Source of the DNA: Saccharopolyspora ipomoeae
GTDB taxonomy: Bacteria; Actinomycetota; Actinomycetes; Mycobacteriales; Pseudonocardiaceae
Assembly: GCF_029952525.1 (NCBI RefSeq)
Contig: NZ_JASAOF010000004.1
Location: 186,001-250,000, forward strand
DNA: 64,000 nucleotides
Direction of reading: 5' to 3'
The notes under the pieces were generated by a model. The model did not search any database, was not told the DNA's origin, and was given only the letters and a program-made list of their open reading frames with translations. Both the position numbers and the translations under genes were made by a program. The stretch's first letter is position 1. The number at the start of each line of letters is the position of its first letter. Shown piece after piece: positions 8,901 to 16,988 of this stretch.

Positions 8901-10040
8901 CTTGCCGAACCACTCCACACCGGACCCGCCGCGGGCACCGATGCGGTCCTCCTCCACGACCATCCGCATGCCGCGGCGCGCCGTCAGCGGACCCAGCAGG
9001 TCGGACAGGTCGATCATGGTGACGCCCGCCAGGCCGCCCTCGACGTAGAGGGCCTCCTCCCGGCTGATCTCGGCGTCGTCGATCAGGATCACCACGTGCG
9101 GCTGGCCCTCCGGCGGAGCCGCGTTGCGCTGGAAGCGCGGGCGCTCGGCGAGCTGCTCGGCGAGCATGCTCTCGACCGTGGCCAGCGAACCCGCCATCAG
9201 CCGCATCTGGCCGATGCCGTCGGTCTCGGTGGGGTGCTGCGCGTGCGGCAGCCACTTCACCCACTCCCACTCGCGGCGAGCCTGACCCGAGCTCGCGACC
9301 GCGATGATCACGTCCTCGGGCGTGTGGAACGTCGCCAGCTGGCACAGCATCGCGCGGGCCAGACCCCGCACCTGCTCCTTCTCGCCCTGCAGCCCGACCG
9401 CCGCGAAGCCGCGCAGCGACGTCGCGATCGGCAGGTCCTGCACCAGCGAGTGCGCGCGCACGAAGCGGCGCAGCGCCAGCGTGGTGATCGGCTCCAGCTC
9501 GTCGACGGGGCCGGTCTGCGGCGGGACCAGGCGGGTCTCCAACCGCTGGGAACCGCGGCCCACGCGGACCTGGCAGAAGTCGTTGTCGTTGGGGCGCCGC
9601 TCCCACATGCGGCGGCTGCCCGCCGCCATCGACCACAGGGTCTGCGGATCGGGGTGCACCCACTCGCGGGCCAGCCGCTGCTCGTCGGCGGCCTCGCGGG
9701 CGCGGTCCCGCATCTGGCCGAGGTACCGCAGGTAGTCCTTGCGGTCCTCGTCCATCTCGGCCTTCTTCTGACTGCCGTCCCGACCGCCGCCGGCCATCAT
9801 CCCGAATGTTGAGATGAGCATCATCATCGGCATCATCATCATCGGGTTGTTCTGGGCCCGCGTGAACATGAACGCCATCATTCCCAGCGACGCCACGATC
9901 ATCAGGCCCGGCAAGACCTTCTGAACGATGTTGCCCGGGATGGTCCGCGGAATCTCCGGCGGTGGCTCGAGATGCACCTCCCCGCCCGGTGGCCGGGGCG
10001 CGGCCAGGCGTGGCGTTCGCTTGAACTGCAGCGTGCTCAC
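5958..10040 (-). CDS. eccC: T7SS ATPase EccC (fused EccCa-EccCb)
   Basis: About 1360 residues. EccC is the FtsK/SpoIIIE-type motor that recognises ESX substrates and drives export through the inner membrane. Two membrane segments lie at about residues 38-85, followed by three ATPase domains with P-loops GATGSGKS (about 482-489), GGVGSGKS (about 842-849) and GERESGKT (about 1153-1160) and Walker B motifs FVVIDE, FLVIDG and FVVVDD. The second and third Walker B lack the catalytic Glu, as is usual for the regulatory ATPase domains. In ESX-1 the protein is split in two; here it is one chain. I chose GTG at 10040 because the product then begins MSTLQFKRTPR like other EccCs; a TTG at 10052 also fits. 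Confidence 0.95.
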   Translation of the reverse strand: MSTLQFKRTPRLAAPRPPGGEVHLEPPPEIPRTIPGNIVQKVLPGLMIVASLGMMAFMFTRAQNNPMMMMPMMMLISTFGMMAGGGRDGSQKKAEMDEDRKDYLRYLGQMRDRAREAADEQRLAREWVHPDPQTLWSMAAGSRRMWERRPNDNDFCQVRVGRGSQRLETRLVPPQTGPVDELEPITTLALRRFVRAHSLVQDLPIATSLRGFAAVGLQGEKEQVRGLARAMLCQLATFHTPEDVIIAVASSGQARREWEWVKWLPHAQHPTETDGIGQMRLMAGSLATVESMLAEQLAERPRFQRNAAPPEGQPHVVILIDDAEISREEALYVEGGLAGVTMIDLSDLLGPLTARRGMRMVVEEDRIGARGGSGVEWFGKPDSLTTEEATSLARQLAPYRVAGGPAVDTDSGSYEPLTTPLNYIEQLGLAGDVVTFDLNEAWRPRPTDDLYRVAIGPGEQGEIVHLDIKETASGGMGPHGLCIGATGSGKSEFLRTIVLGLMATHSSAMLNFVLVDFKGGATFNGFDTPHVSASISNLEGDGSLIDRMQDALAGEMNRRQEVLNKAGAKNVWDYRKMAEAGDEHAQEPLPALFVVIDEFSELLSQQPEFAELFVMIGRLGRSLQVHLLLASQRLEEGKLRGLDSHLSYRIGLKTFNAAESRAAIGVPDAADLPASGGHGYLKHPNGMDRFRAAYVSGHMHQTSGRRPALRGGASPVTGEKMPRYFIPDFIEKPPEPEKPVEPEAKEEQKDPEYTDFQIIVDKFKEIAAVPAHQVWLPPLDAPPTLDTLLPPLQQTDDRGYTAAGYSGSSRLQIPIGIIDVPYHQRQDPMVLDLSGQGGHGAVVGGVGSGKSNAIRAIIGSAALTHTPQEMQFYCVDLGGGSLTSLRGLPHVGGYGSRRDPDTVRRSIAELKAVLAEREGRFQQLGVEGMNDYRNRKRRGEFDDDPYGDLFLVIDGWRAFREEFEALEQDVLNLASNGLAFGIHVLVTATRWAEIRPAMKDLIQTRIELRLGDPSESEIDRKAAVKVPQGRPGRGMHDSKLHFLMALPRVDSENIGDRVEVEKQAAEDERRPARMGWELYNDDVSDGVADLVNRVKSSWKGRPAPQVRLLPELLPHQQLPRPEQQPNPKLVPIGINEDGLHPVYLDFRAEPNFYAFGERESGKTALLKTIVRGITERYTPKEALILLVDYRRSMLGFLNSHLLEYSVSADQLKSNIKDVTASLKKRLPGPDVTQEQLRDRSWWKGPELFVVVDDYELVAPQGNNPLAPLAEFIPQAADVGLHIILARNSGGAGRALFEPVIGKMRETSAPGLAMSANKDDGQLVANIKSRQLPPGRGTLVSRTLRGGPQMIQTAMITEQQQ

Positions 10041-10352
10041 CGGACGCAACAACCTTTCTCAGACGTGCCTGGAAACACCAGAAGACCTCCGGTGCTCGTC
10101 GAACTCGCAGCCAGCATTGTTCACTGCCGCGCAGCTCTGGATGACGGGGTCCGGCTCAGCGTGACCAACCAGATACCAAGTAGTTGACACGAGTTCCGCC
10201 AAACCCGTCACCCGTGGACGGTCGGTGTGGCCATACTAGGGGCGCTCTCCGATCGGGCGGGTGGGTTTCGACAAGAAAACCCGAGCTTGGTTGGATCGAG
10301 CCCTCGACAAATGAATGCAAGGCAATCAACTTTCAGGGAGTAGGGGGCCCAA
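10041..10352. other. Divergent promoter region between eccC and eccD
   Basis: About 310 bp between two divergent T7SS core genes, so it must hold both promoters. A TTGACA hexamer is at 10184-10189 on the plus strand and a CATACTAG sequence at 10232-10239, but their spacing is too wide for one ordinary promoter. No gene seen. Confidence 0.5.
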
Positions 10353-11795
10353 GTGGCGACCGGGACCACGGTGTTCAGCCGCGTGACGGTGGTGGCGCCT
10401 ACAACTCGTATCGACCTGGCGCTGCCTTCAGACGTATCGGTGGCGGACCTGCTGCCGATGCTGCTGGACATGGCCCGCGAGATGACCCCGGACGGCGGTT
10501 CGCGGCACGGCGGCTGGGTGCTGGCCAAGCTCGGTGAGAGCGCGGCGCTGGATCCGAGTCAGTCGCTGTCCTCGCAAGGCGTCGTCGACGGCGACATCCT
10601 GCAACTTCGCCGCCGGTCGGACGACCCGCCGCCGCCGCTCTACGACGACGTCGTCGACGCGCTCGCGGAGGCGGAGCCGGGCAGCTACCGGCCGTGGACC
10701 AAGGAGACCTCGGCGAAGGTCGGTCACACCGCCGGTGCGCTGGGCCTCGTCGCGGCGGCCGCCGCGCTCGGCCTCGCCGGACCCGCCGGGATGCTGCACC
10801 CGACCACCATCCAGGGCACGACCGCGGTCGTGTTCCAGCTGGTCGCGGCCGTGGCGGCGATCGTCGTCGCGATCTTCGCGACCGGCATCGGCTCGATCGT
10901 CACCCGCGCCTACGCGGCGTCCACGACCGGCACCGTGATCGCTGCCGCCGGTGGCCTGCCGATGGCGTTCGTGGCCGGCTTCAACATGGTTCCCGGCAAC
11001 ACGCTGGAGCCGCGGTTGCTGCTGGGCAGCGCGCTGGTGTTCATCTTCTCCTCGGTGGCGATCATGGTGATCGGCGCGGGGATCGTGACGTTCATCGCCG
11101 CCGCCACCGCCGGCGCCTTCGGCACCATCGCCTTCATCGTGGCGACGATCTTCACGCAGGTCACCGCCTCCGGTGTCGCCGCAGGTGCGGGTGCCGTCGC
11201 GCTGGCGGGGATCTCCCTGCTGCCGCGCATCACGATCCAGCTGTCGAAGCTGCCGCTGCCGCACGTGCCGGGCAGCGCGGAGGACCTCAAGGAGGACTCC
11301 GGCTTCCCCGAGTTCCGGATGATCGAGCGGCAGACCGGGCTCGCCCACCAGTACATGACGGGCCTGATCATCGGCTGCGGTCTCGTCGCCGCCGTCGGCG
11401 CGATCGTCGCCGCCGCCACCAACCCCATCTGGGGCGCGGCGTTCGCGATCGTCGTCGCCGCAGTCCTGCTGCTGCGCGGCCGCAACTACGCCAACGGCAG
11501 CCAGGCCCTCGCGCTGCTGTTCAACGGCCTGCTCGCCGCCGGCGGCATCGCCATCGGCCTGCTCGCCCAGGTCGCCGACAACCCGCTGTACGTGGCCGCG
11601 GTGTTCCCGCCGCTGCTGATCCTCGGCGGCCTCGCGGTGATCTTCGGCGTGGTGTTCCCGAACCGCCGGTTCTCGCCGGTGCAGCGGCGGATGGTCGACA
11701 TCCTCGAAGCCGTCCTGATCGCCCTCGTGCTCCCGCTGGCGCTGGCCGCGATGGACCTCTACATGGCCATCCGCGACCTGAACCTGAACTTCTAA
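10353..11795 (+). CDS. eccD: T7SS channel component EccD
   Basis: 480 residues. A ubiquitin-like cytosolic domain (about 1-95) is followed by about eleven hydrophobic helices (from residue 125 to the end), the EccD architecture. EccD is the polytopic subunit that lines the ESX membrane complex. GTG start at 10353 with AGGGAG upstream. Divergent from eccC, and mycP follows 14 bp downstream, so the two are co-transcribed. Confidence 0.93.
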   Translation: MATGTTVFSRVTVVAPTTRIDLALPSDVSVADLLPMLLDMAREMTPDGGSRHGGWVLAKLGESAALDPSQSLSSQGVVDGDILQLRRRSDDPPPPLYDDVVDALAEAEPGSYRPWTKETSAKVGHTAGALGLVAAAAALGLAGPAGMLHPTTIQGTTAVVFQLVAAVAAIVVAIFATGIGSIVTRAYAASTTGTVIAAAGGLPMAFVAGFNMVPGNTLEPRLLLGSALVFIFSSVAIMVIGAGIVTFIAAATAGAFGTIAFIVATIFTQVTASGVAAGAGAVALAGISLLPRITIQLSKLPLPHVPGSAEDLKEDSGFPEFRMIERQTGLAHQYMTGLIIGCGLVAAVGAIVAAATNPIWGAAFAIVVAAVLLLRGRNYANGSQALALLFNGLLAAGGIAIGLLAQVADNPLYVAAVFPPLLILGGLAVIFGVVFPNRRFSPVQRRMVDILEAVLIALVLPLALAAMDLYMAIRDLNLNF

Positions 11796-11809
11796 GAGGG
11801 GCCTCGCAC

Positions 11810-13204
11810 ATGGGCTTCAAGCACCCCCGCTCTCGCGGCGCACGGCGCGGTCTCGCGCTGTGCGCCGCGGTGGGCGTCCTCGGGCTCAGCGGACCGGCGG
11901 CCCCGGCCTTGGCGCAGCAGGTGGGGCCGCCGCCTCTGGACCCGAGCCAGGTGACCGGGTCGAACCTCTCGACCCAGAAATTCCCGCAGAAGCAGGGCTG
12001 CATGAACGGCAGCCCCGGCAGCACGATCCCCGAGAAGCCCTGGAGCCAGCTGGTCCTCGGCTACGAACGGGCTCACGAGCTGGGGCTGACCGGTGCGGGC
12101 TCGAAGGTCGCCGTGATCGACACCGGTGTGAACAGCGACCAGCCGAGGCTCGGCGCCGGCGGGGTCGAGTCCGGTGGCACCGCGATCCCCGACGGTCGGG
12201 GCACCAACGACTGCGACGGCCACGGGACGATCGTGGCCGGCATCATCGGCGCCGACCCGGACCCCACCGGGGAGACCGGCTACGTCGGCGTCGCGCCGAA
12301 CGCGACGATCCTGTCCATCCGGCAGACGTCGAACCTGTTCGTCGACGACCAGACCAACGCCACCGTCGGCACCACCGAGACGATGGCGCAGGCCATCAAC
12401 ATGGCGGTGGACCGCGGCGCGAAGGTCATCAACATCTCGCAGTCGTCGTGCCAGCCGGTCGCGCAGGCCGGCCAGTACAGCAACTGGGGAAACCAGATGC
12501 TGCACAACGCGGTCAAGAAGGCCTACAACAGCGACGTCGTGATCGTCGCGGCGGCGGGCAACGTGGGCGGGAACTGCCAGAAGAACTCCCCCGGCAGCCC
12601 CTCGACGGCCGTGCTCCCCGCCTGGTTCGACGACGAGGTGCTCACCGTGGCCTCGCTGAACCAGCAGGGCGCCCCGTCGGAGTTCACGGTCCCCGGCCCC
12701 TGGGTCGACGTGGCCGCGCCCGGTGAGAACCTCATCGCCATCGACCCCGGCCAGGGCGGGAACGGCCTGGTCAGCCAGATCGCGGAAGGCCAGCAGGGGC
12801 AGATGGGCCCGATCCAGGGCACCAGCTTCGCGGCGCCGTACGTGTCCGGGCTCGCCCTGCTGATCCAGCAGAAGTACCCCGGGATGTCGGCCGCGCAGGT
12901 CATGGACCGGATCAAGACCACGGCGCTGCACCCGGGCGGGGTCAACGGCCGCAACGACATCGTCGGCTACGGCATGATCGACCCGATGGCCGCGCTGCAG
13001 GACGTCGTCCCGGCCGAGCACGGCAAGCAGGAACCGCCGAAGAAGACGACGCACCTCGCGGCGGACGCCCTGCAGCAGAAGGACTTCCCGGCGATCATCG
13101 TCGCCATCGGCGGCGCGGGAGCCGGCATCGCGGGCATCGTCTTCACGGCGTTCCTCGCCAACGCGGTCCGCAACGTCCGAGCCCGAGCCCGCCAGAACCG
13201 CTGA
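11810..13204 (+). CDS. mycP: Mycosin, T7SS subtilisin-like protease
   Basis: 464 residues from the ATG at 11810 (GAGGGG upstream). An N-terminal signal peptide ends near APALAQQ (about residue 31). The S8 peptidase domain has all three catalytic residues: Asp in VAVIDTGV, His in DGHGT and Ser in GTSFAAPYVSG. A C-terminal membrane helix (about residues 428-450) is followed by a basic tail, as in mycosins that stabilise the ESX complex from the periplasmic side. Immediately downstream of eccD. Ends before a strong terminator at 13282. Confidence 0.95.
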   Translation: MGFKHPRSRGARRGLALCAAVGVLGLSGPAAPALAQQVGPPPLDPSQVTGSNLSTQKFPQKQGCMNGSPGSTIPEKPWSQLVLGYERAHELGLTGAGSKVAVIDTGVNSDQPRLGAGGVESGGTAIPDGRGTNDCDGHGTIVAGIIGADPDPTGETGYVGVAPNATILSIRQTSNLFVDDQTNATVGTTETMAQAINMAVDRGAKVINISQSSCQPVAQAGQYSNWGNQMLHNAVKKAYNSDVVIVAAAGNVGGNCQKNSPGSPSTAVLPAWFDDEVLTVASLNQQGAPSEFTVPGPWVDVAAPGENLIAIDPGQGGNGLVSQIAEGQQGQMGPIQGTSFAAPYVSGLALLIQQKYPGMSAAQVMDRIKTTALHPGGVNGRNDIVGYGMIDPMAALQDVVPAEHGKQEPPKKTTHLAADALQQKDFPAIIVAIGGAGAGIAGIVFTAFLANAVRNVRARARQNR

Positions 13205-13229
13205 AGCACGACGACAGCTCCCGCGACCG

Positions 13230-13276
13230 AAGCGCAACGTCCGCTTCCAACGCGTGAAGCGAAACGTCCGCTTCCA
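13230..13276. repeat. Direct repeat, 20 bp, spaced 27 bp
   Basis: 13230-13249 and 13257-13276 differ at one base (AAGCG, C or A, AACGTCCGCTTCCA). Each copy is a degenerate palindrome (GAAGCG...CGCTTC) and may be a short interspersed element. Located 26 bp past the mycP stop. Confidence 0.8.
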
Positions 13277-13281
13277 GCACC

Positions 13282-13319
13282 GAGAAAGGGCCGTCTCCCT
13301 GCGGAGACGGCCCTTTCTC
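13282..13319. terminator. Strong bidirectional terminator after mycP
   Basis: A perfect 17-bp stem (13282-13298 with 13303-13319) and a CTGC loop; the arms end in AAAGGG/CCCTTT so it can work both ways. It ends the eccD-mycP unit. Confidence 0.9.
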
Positions 13320-13436
13320 ACATCCACACATCACGCGCGTCACAAAGTACATTCCCAGCGAAAGTTAACCAAGGATTTCCGCGCACCACCGAGCGCCCGA
13401 CTCCCCCTGGTTCGCCGACTCGCGTCGGGCGTGTCG

Positions 13437-13520
13437 GGGCCGGGGACAGTTTTAGCCATAATCACCCATGATCAATGTCCGTTATGTCCGGACAGTTATG
13501 GCTAAAACTGTCCCCGGCCC
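13437..13520. repeat. Family B inverted repeat, copy 2
   Basis: A 25-bp perfect stem (13437-13461 with 13496-13520) and a 34-nt spacer. The spacer carries ATGATCAATGTCCGTT, shared with copy 1. The stem bases next to the spacer (GCCATAA/TTATGGC) differ from copy 1 (GTGAAAAC/GTTTTCAC) but stay paired. Confidence 0.95.
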
Positions 13521-13542
13521 AGCACTTCGAGACGCGAGGGAC

Positions 13543-14793
13543 CTAACCGCGGGGCTTCGGCGGCGGCGCGTCCTCCACTCCAGCGGTCCGCACCTCGGGC
13601 GTCGAGCCCTTGGAGTCCTGGAGCACCCCGGCTTCGACCGTCAGTCCCGAGTTCTGGGACGTCGTGGGGTTCTGGGAGGTTGCGGGGGTCTGCGAGGTTG
13701 CGGGGTTCTGCGAGGTCGTGGGGGTCTGGGGTGCTGTGGGGTTCTGGGAGGTTTGGGGTGGTGCTAGGGCTTCGTCGATGGAGGGTTTCGGCGGTGCCGG
13801 TTGGAGGGTCGAGGGGAGGTCCAGCTTCGGCCGGGCGCTGTCAGGCTGGTCCTGTTGGGGTTGCTGGGGTTTCGCCGTCTCGCCGAAGACCGAGGGCGGG
13901 GCTTCCGGCGCGCTGCCGAAGAGCTCCTCGGGGTTGGACTTCAGGCGGGAGGAGTTCTGCCGCTCCTTGCCACCACCACCGCCGCGCTGACCGAGCATTC
14001 CGCCCATCATGCCCATCGGCATCATGCCCATCCCGACACCGGCAGCCCCCACGGCGGCACCGCCCACGGCGGCACCGCCCACGGCCGCACCCGCAGCCGC
14101 CCCAGCACCGGACTGGCCCTCTTCGGACTCCCCCGACGCACTCGCCGCAGCGGTCCCAGCAGCCCCAGGAACCCCAGAGTTCCCGGAAACCCCGGTGTTC
14201 TCCGGTTCTCCTGTGGTGGGCGAAGTTTTCATGAAAACTTCCCCCGCCTCCCAACGGCCGGGCTCCCGAGTCGCCCCGCCGGCCATGTCGTCGCAGAGGC
14301 GGGTGAAGGCCGTGTAGTAGTCCGCGATGGACTCCAGCAGCTCCCGAGCCGGATCGGCGAGCTCCGCCAGGCGCTCACGAGCTCCGTCCTCATCGGAGGC
14401 GTCCATCGCAGCCCTGACCTCCTCAGCCGTCTGAGCTACCAGGTCGGTGAAACGTCGCTGCTGCGCACCCACGCCCTCCGCGGTGTGCTCCAGAGCATCG
14501 GCGAGGCCGGTCATCGCGTCCGCGAGGTCCTTGCCCGCCAGCCCGGCGTCGCGGATGTGCGCGACGAACGCCTCCGCGTCCGCGCCCTGCCAGGCGGTGT
14601 CGATCCCGCCCAGCTTGCCGTCCACATCACCGGAGGAGTCCTCGACCGCGGCGGCGGCCTCGCGCCAGACCCGGGCGGCGTCGCGGAAGTCGTCCGGACG
14701 CCCGATGAGCTCGCCCGCGTCAGCGGGGATGGAGTGCGCGACGTCGAGCTCGTCGGCGATTCCGGCTAGGTAGTGCAGGTTCTCGGCCGACAT
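13543..14793 (-). CDS. WXG-type T7SS effector with Pro-rich tail
   Basis: 416 residues from the ATG at 14793, selected because AGGAGG lies 7 nt before it (an upstream GTG at 14799 does not fit the ribosome site). Residues about 1-185 form a helical WXG100-like/ESX domain (AWQG at about residue 75). The rest is Pro/Gly/Gln-rich, with a Met-rich GMGMMPMGMMGG segment and C-terminal repeats of the type TSQNP/TSQTP. The segment near residue 190 is encoded by a Family A palindrome. APPSVFGE (about 285) echoes the end of the PPE-like protein. Forms an operon with the EspC-like gene upstream (2-bp gap). Exported substrate is inferred. Confidence 0.75.
   Translation of the reverse strand: MSAENLHYLAGIADELDVAHSIPADAGELIGRPDDFRDAARVWREAAAAVEDSSGDVDGKLGGIDTAWQGADAEAFVAHIRDAGLAGKDLADAMTGLADALEHTAEGVGAQQRRFTDLVAQTAEEVRAAMDASDEDGARERLAELADPARELLESIADYYTAFTRLCDDMAGGATREPGRWEAGEVFMKTSPTTGEPENTGVSGNSGVPGAAGTAAASASGESEEGQSGAGAAAGAAVGGAAVGGAAVGAAGVGMGMMPMGMMGGMLGQRGGGGGKERQNSSRLKSNPEELFGSAPEAPPSVFGETAKPQQPQQDQPDSARPKLDLPSTLQPAPPKPSIDEALAPPQTSQNPTAPQTPTTSQNPATSQTPATSQNPTTSQNSGLTVEAGVLQDSKGSTPEVRTAGVEDAPPPKPRG
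14222..14241. repeat. Family A palindrome inside an effector gene
   Basis: A perfect 20-bp core with no mismatches, lying in frame within the effector coding region where it encodes EVFMKTS at the junction of the helical domain and the Pro-rich tail. All other recognised copies are intergenic. Confidence 0.9.
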
Positions 14794-14795
14794 CG

Positions 14796-15107
14796 TCACG
14801 CCTCCTGTCTGCGCAGGTCAACAGCGCTGTCATCGTCACCGACCGAGTGGAAGTCGACCACCTCGCGAAGCTCGTCGCCCGCGCTGGTCAACGTCTCGGC
14901 GGCCTTGCGGTGCCGGTCCAGCAGCTGCTCGCACAACCGCCGGTAGGCCTCCGGCGCACCGGATTCCCGCCCGATCTCGCCGAAGGAATCAGCGCCGAGC
15001 TCGGCCTCCGCCAGCCGCGCGCGGCCGGTGGTGATGTCCTCGCCCGCCTCGCGGACCTGTCGCGCGTGGGTCGACAGCCAGTCGATGTCGATCCTGATCC
15101 CCGACAT
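14796..15107 (-). CDS. EspC-like T7SS protein
   Basis: 103 residues from the ATG at 15107 with GGAGG 5 nt upstream; longer readings run into a Family A palindrome and are not credible. The product is a helical hairpin like EspC/DUF2580 (type VII secretion target) proteins, with the usual AELGADSFGE-like turn near the middle. It ends 2 bp before the WXG-type effector start, so the two are probably co-translated and may pair for export. Confidence 0.7.
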   Translation of the reverse strand: MSGIRIDIDWLSTHARQVREAGEDITTGRARLAEAELGADSFGEIGRESGAPEAYRRLCEQLLDRHRKAAETLTSAGDELREVVDFHSVGDDDSAVDLRRQEA

Positions 15108-15142
15108 CCGCACCTCCAAGATCGGATCTGGCTTCCCAGACG

Positions 15143-15178
15143 AAACCGCCCGCAGCTCACCGTGGCTGCGGGCGGTTT
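15143..15178. terminator. Hairpin between eccB and the EspC-like gene
   Basis: A 13-bp perfect stem (15143-15155 with 15166-15178; AAACCGCCCGCAG) and a 10-nt loop, ending in TTT on either strand. It lies downstream of eccB and just upstream of the EspC-like start, so it probably ends eccB transcription. Confidence 0.75.
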
Positions 15179-15224
15179 GCTCGTTCCCTCGGACGTCCGA
15201 ACCCGGCGGTCCGGTTCCTCGTGC

Positions 15225-15258
15225 GGGTGGGGAAGTTTTCATGAGAACTTCCCCACCC
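15225..15258. repeat. Family A palindrome, 34 bp, one mismatch
   Basis: Core GAAGTTTTCATGAGAACTTC with one unpaired position, extended by GGGTGGG on each side. It ends 9 bp before the eccB stop codon, between eccB and its terminator-like hairpin. Confidence 0.92.
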
Positions 15259-15267
15259 ACCACACGA

Positions 15268-16824
15268 CTAGGCCCCTCCGGCCTGCGGCTTCGGAGCGGG
15301 GCGGTTCACACCGCCCGGACCCACCGGAACCGAGTCGTAGGTGACGCTCGCCCCCGCCGGATCCAGGAAGTCACCGCGCGGCAACGTCCGCATCAGCCAC
15401 GACGGGCCCGCCTTGATGTCGCCCGCGCTCTTCGCCACGCCCAATCCCTGCGCCGTGGCGACGTCCTTCACGCCGTACTGCACGCCCTGGTCCGAGACCA
15501 GGAAGATCGGGCCGCTCTCGGCACCGGCCTCGTTCGACGTGCCGCGCACGACCGCCGCCTTGCCCGCCGGGCCGTAGTAGTAGTCGACCTTCGGGCCGGA
15601 ACCGTCGTACTGCGCCAGCTTCACCGCGGGCTTGACCGCCGGGGTGCCCTTGTTCAGGGTCACCGTGATCATCTGCGCGCCACCGACGTTCTTCCAGCTC
15701 AGGCACGAGGTGTCGGCCTGCTGGAAGGAAACCGGCTTCGGCACCGACATCGGGAAGTAGTCGAGGTCGACCGGGCTCTCGGTGCGCGGCGCGTCGGTGA
15801 TCGCACCGGTGACGTTCGGGATGTCCTTGCTGTTGAGCCGGCCCGCGTGCAGCACCGCGGCCGCACCCTCGGCGCTCAGCTCCTGCTTGCCGTCCTTCAT
15901 CAGCACGAAGAACTGCTCCGGCTCACCGGGAACGCTGCGCTTGACCACGTCACCGACCTTGTACCGGGTCAGGTACGGCGCGGGGTCGCCCTCGCCCGAG
16001 ATGCTCGGCACCGACAGGTCCGGCACGCTCGGGATCGCGTTGAGCATGTTGGTGCTGATGGTGCGCGGGGTCGCGCCGTCGAGCCCGAAGACGTCGCGCA
16101 CGACGGACTCGTTCTTGCCGATCTTCGACTTCACCGCGTGCGTGTTGTCGTCCCGGCCGACCCGGTAGACCAGGTACTCGTCGCCGGAGCTCTGGTCCTC
16201 GACGAACAGCGACTGGTCGGGGTTGAGCTCGATGCCGTGGTTGCCGTCACCGCCGATGACCGTCGTCTCGACCTTCGTGGCCGCCTCCACCCGCTCGGAG
16301 TTGAGGTTGCCCTGGACCTGGCCGACGTCGCAGATCGCCCACGAGGGCTCGGCGGGGTTGTCCGCGCTCGGCACGTACGTCGGCGCGTTGACCATGCCGG
16401 TGAGCGGACCGCGCGGGAAGTCCGCCAGCGCCGCCTCCTTGACCGTGGTCGTCGGCACCGCGCCGCTGCCCTGCTTGCCGCCCTGCTGCATGACCAGCAG
16501 CTTCGCCGAGGCCATGTTCAGCATCGGGATGAGCCGCTTCTGCGCCTTGTCGTCGGAGGTGACGACGAAAACGCTGCCGCTCTCCTTGGCCACGACGATG
16601 TTCCCGGGCTCGGGAACCGTGCCCTTGCCGCCGAACAGGCCCCAGACGAGGAACCCGATCACACCGACGGCCGCCAGCACCGCACCCGCGACCGTGGCCC
16701 GCTTGTGCGAGCCCATCGGATCGTGGAGCATCACCGCGTCTTTCCGCACCAGCGCCGACTCCATGCGGCGAAGCACGAACCGATAGGCCTGAACCTGTGA
16801 CTTCGTTGTGGGTGTTGATGCCAT
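15268..16824 (-). CDS. eccB: T7SS membrane-complex protein EccB
   Basis: 518 residues. A short cytosolic N-terminus (TKSQVQAYRFVLRRMESALV) precedes a single membrane helix at about residues 45-66 and a large periplasmic part with the repeated strand-rich units of EccB. EccB anchors the ESX complex on the periplasmic side. The start ATG at 16824 places the family motif QVQAYRFVLRR where expected. Divergent from eccE with a 164-bp spacer. Confidence 0.95.
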   Translation of the reverse strand: MASTPTTKSQVQAYRFVLRRMESALVRKDAVMLHDPMGSHKRATVAGAVLAAVGVIGFLVWGLFGGKGTVPEPGNIVVAKESGSVFVVTSDDKAQKRLIPMLNMASAKLLVMQQGGKQGSGAVPTTTVKEAALADFPRGPLTGMVNAPTYVPSADNPAEPSWAICDVGQVQGNLNSERVEAATKVETTVIGGDGNHGIELNPDQSLFVEDQSSGDEYLVYRVGRDDNTHAVKSKIGKNESVVRDVFGLDGATPRTISTNMLNAIPSVPDLSVPSISGEGDPAPYLTRYKVGDVVKRSVPGEPEQFFVLMKDGKQELSAEGAAAVLHAGRLNSKDIPNVTGAITDAPRTESPVDLDYFPMSVPKPVSFQQADTSCLSWKNVGGAQMITVTLNKGTPAVKPAVKLAQYDGSGPKVDYYYGPAGKAAVVRGTSNEAGAESGPIFLVSDQGVQYGVKDVATAQGLGVAKSAGDIKAGPSWLMRTLPRGDFLDPAGASVTYDSVPVGPGGVNRPAPKPQAGGA

Positions 16825-16988
16825 TCTTCGCCTACAGCTCTCCCGTCCGAGGTACGGTTTCGCAGGATAGTCGCTGAGATATACCGAATGGGTGCGGTTC
16901 GGCGGACTCCGTCAGTATTCTCTGCACGCGGCTCAACTCCGACGAACGCGTCCGCCGCACCTACCTGCGAGGGGGAGAGACCGAACGG

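Larger units (their letters stand above)
13205..13542. other. Intergenic region between convergent mycP and effector gene
   Basis: Holds a 20-bp direct repeat (13230-13276), a bidirectional terminator (13282-13319) and Family B copy 2 (13437-13520). No gene. Confidence 0.7.

Noticed and set aside
5967..9812. 1281-codon plus-strand frame opposite eccC
   Set aside because: Antisense shadow of a high-GC gene: Arg/Gln/Leu-rich with no domain, while eccC has all ATPase motifs.
10184..10239. TTGACA plus CATACT as an eccD promoter
   Set aside because: The spacing is about 42 bp, far outside the usual 16-19; kept only as a remark.
10694..11809. Long open frame leading into mycP from within eccD
   Set aside because: It is an overlapping frame of eccD with Arg/Gly-rich composition; the mycosin signal peptide and ribosome site fix the start at 11810.
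15108..15263. N-terminal extension of the EspC-like protein
   Set aside because: It reads through a Family A palindrome and a terminator stem; the ATG at 15107 has a good ribosome site.
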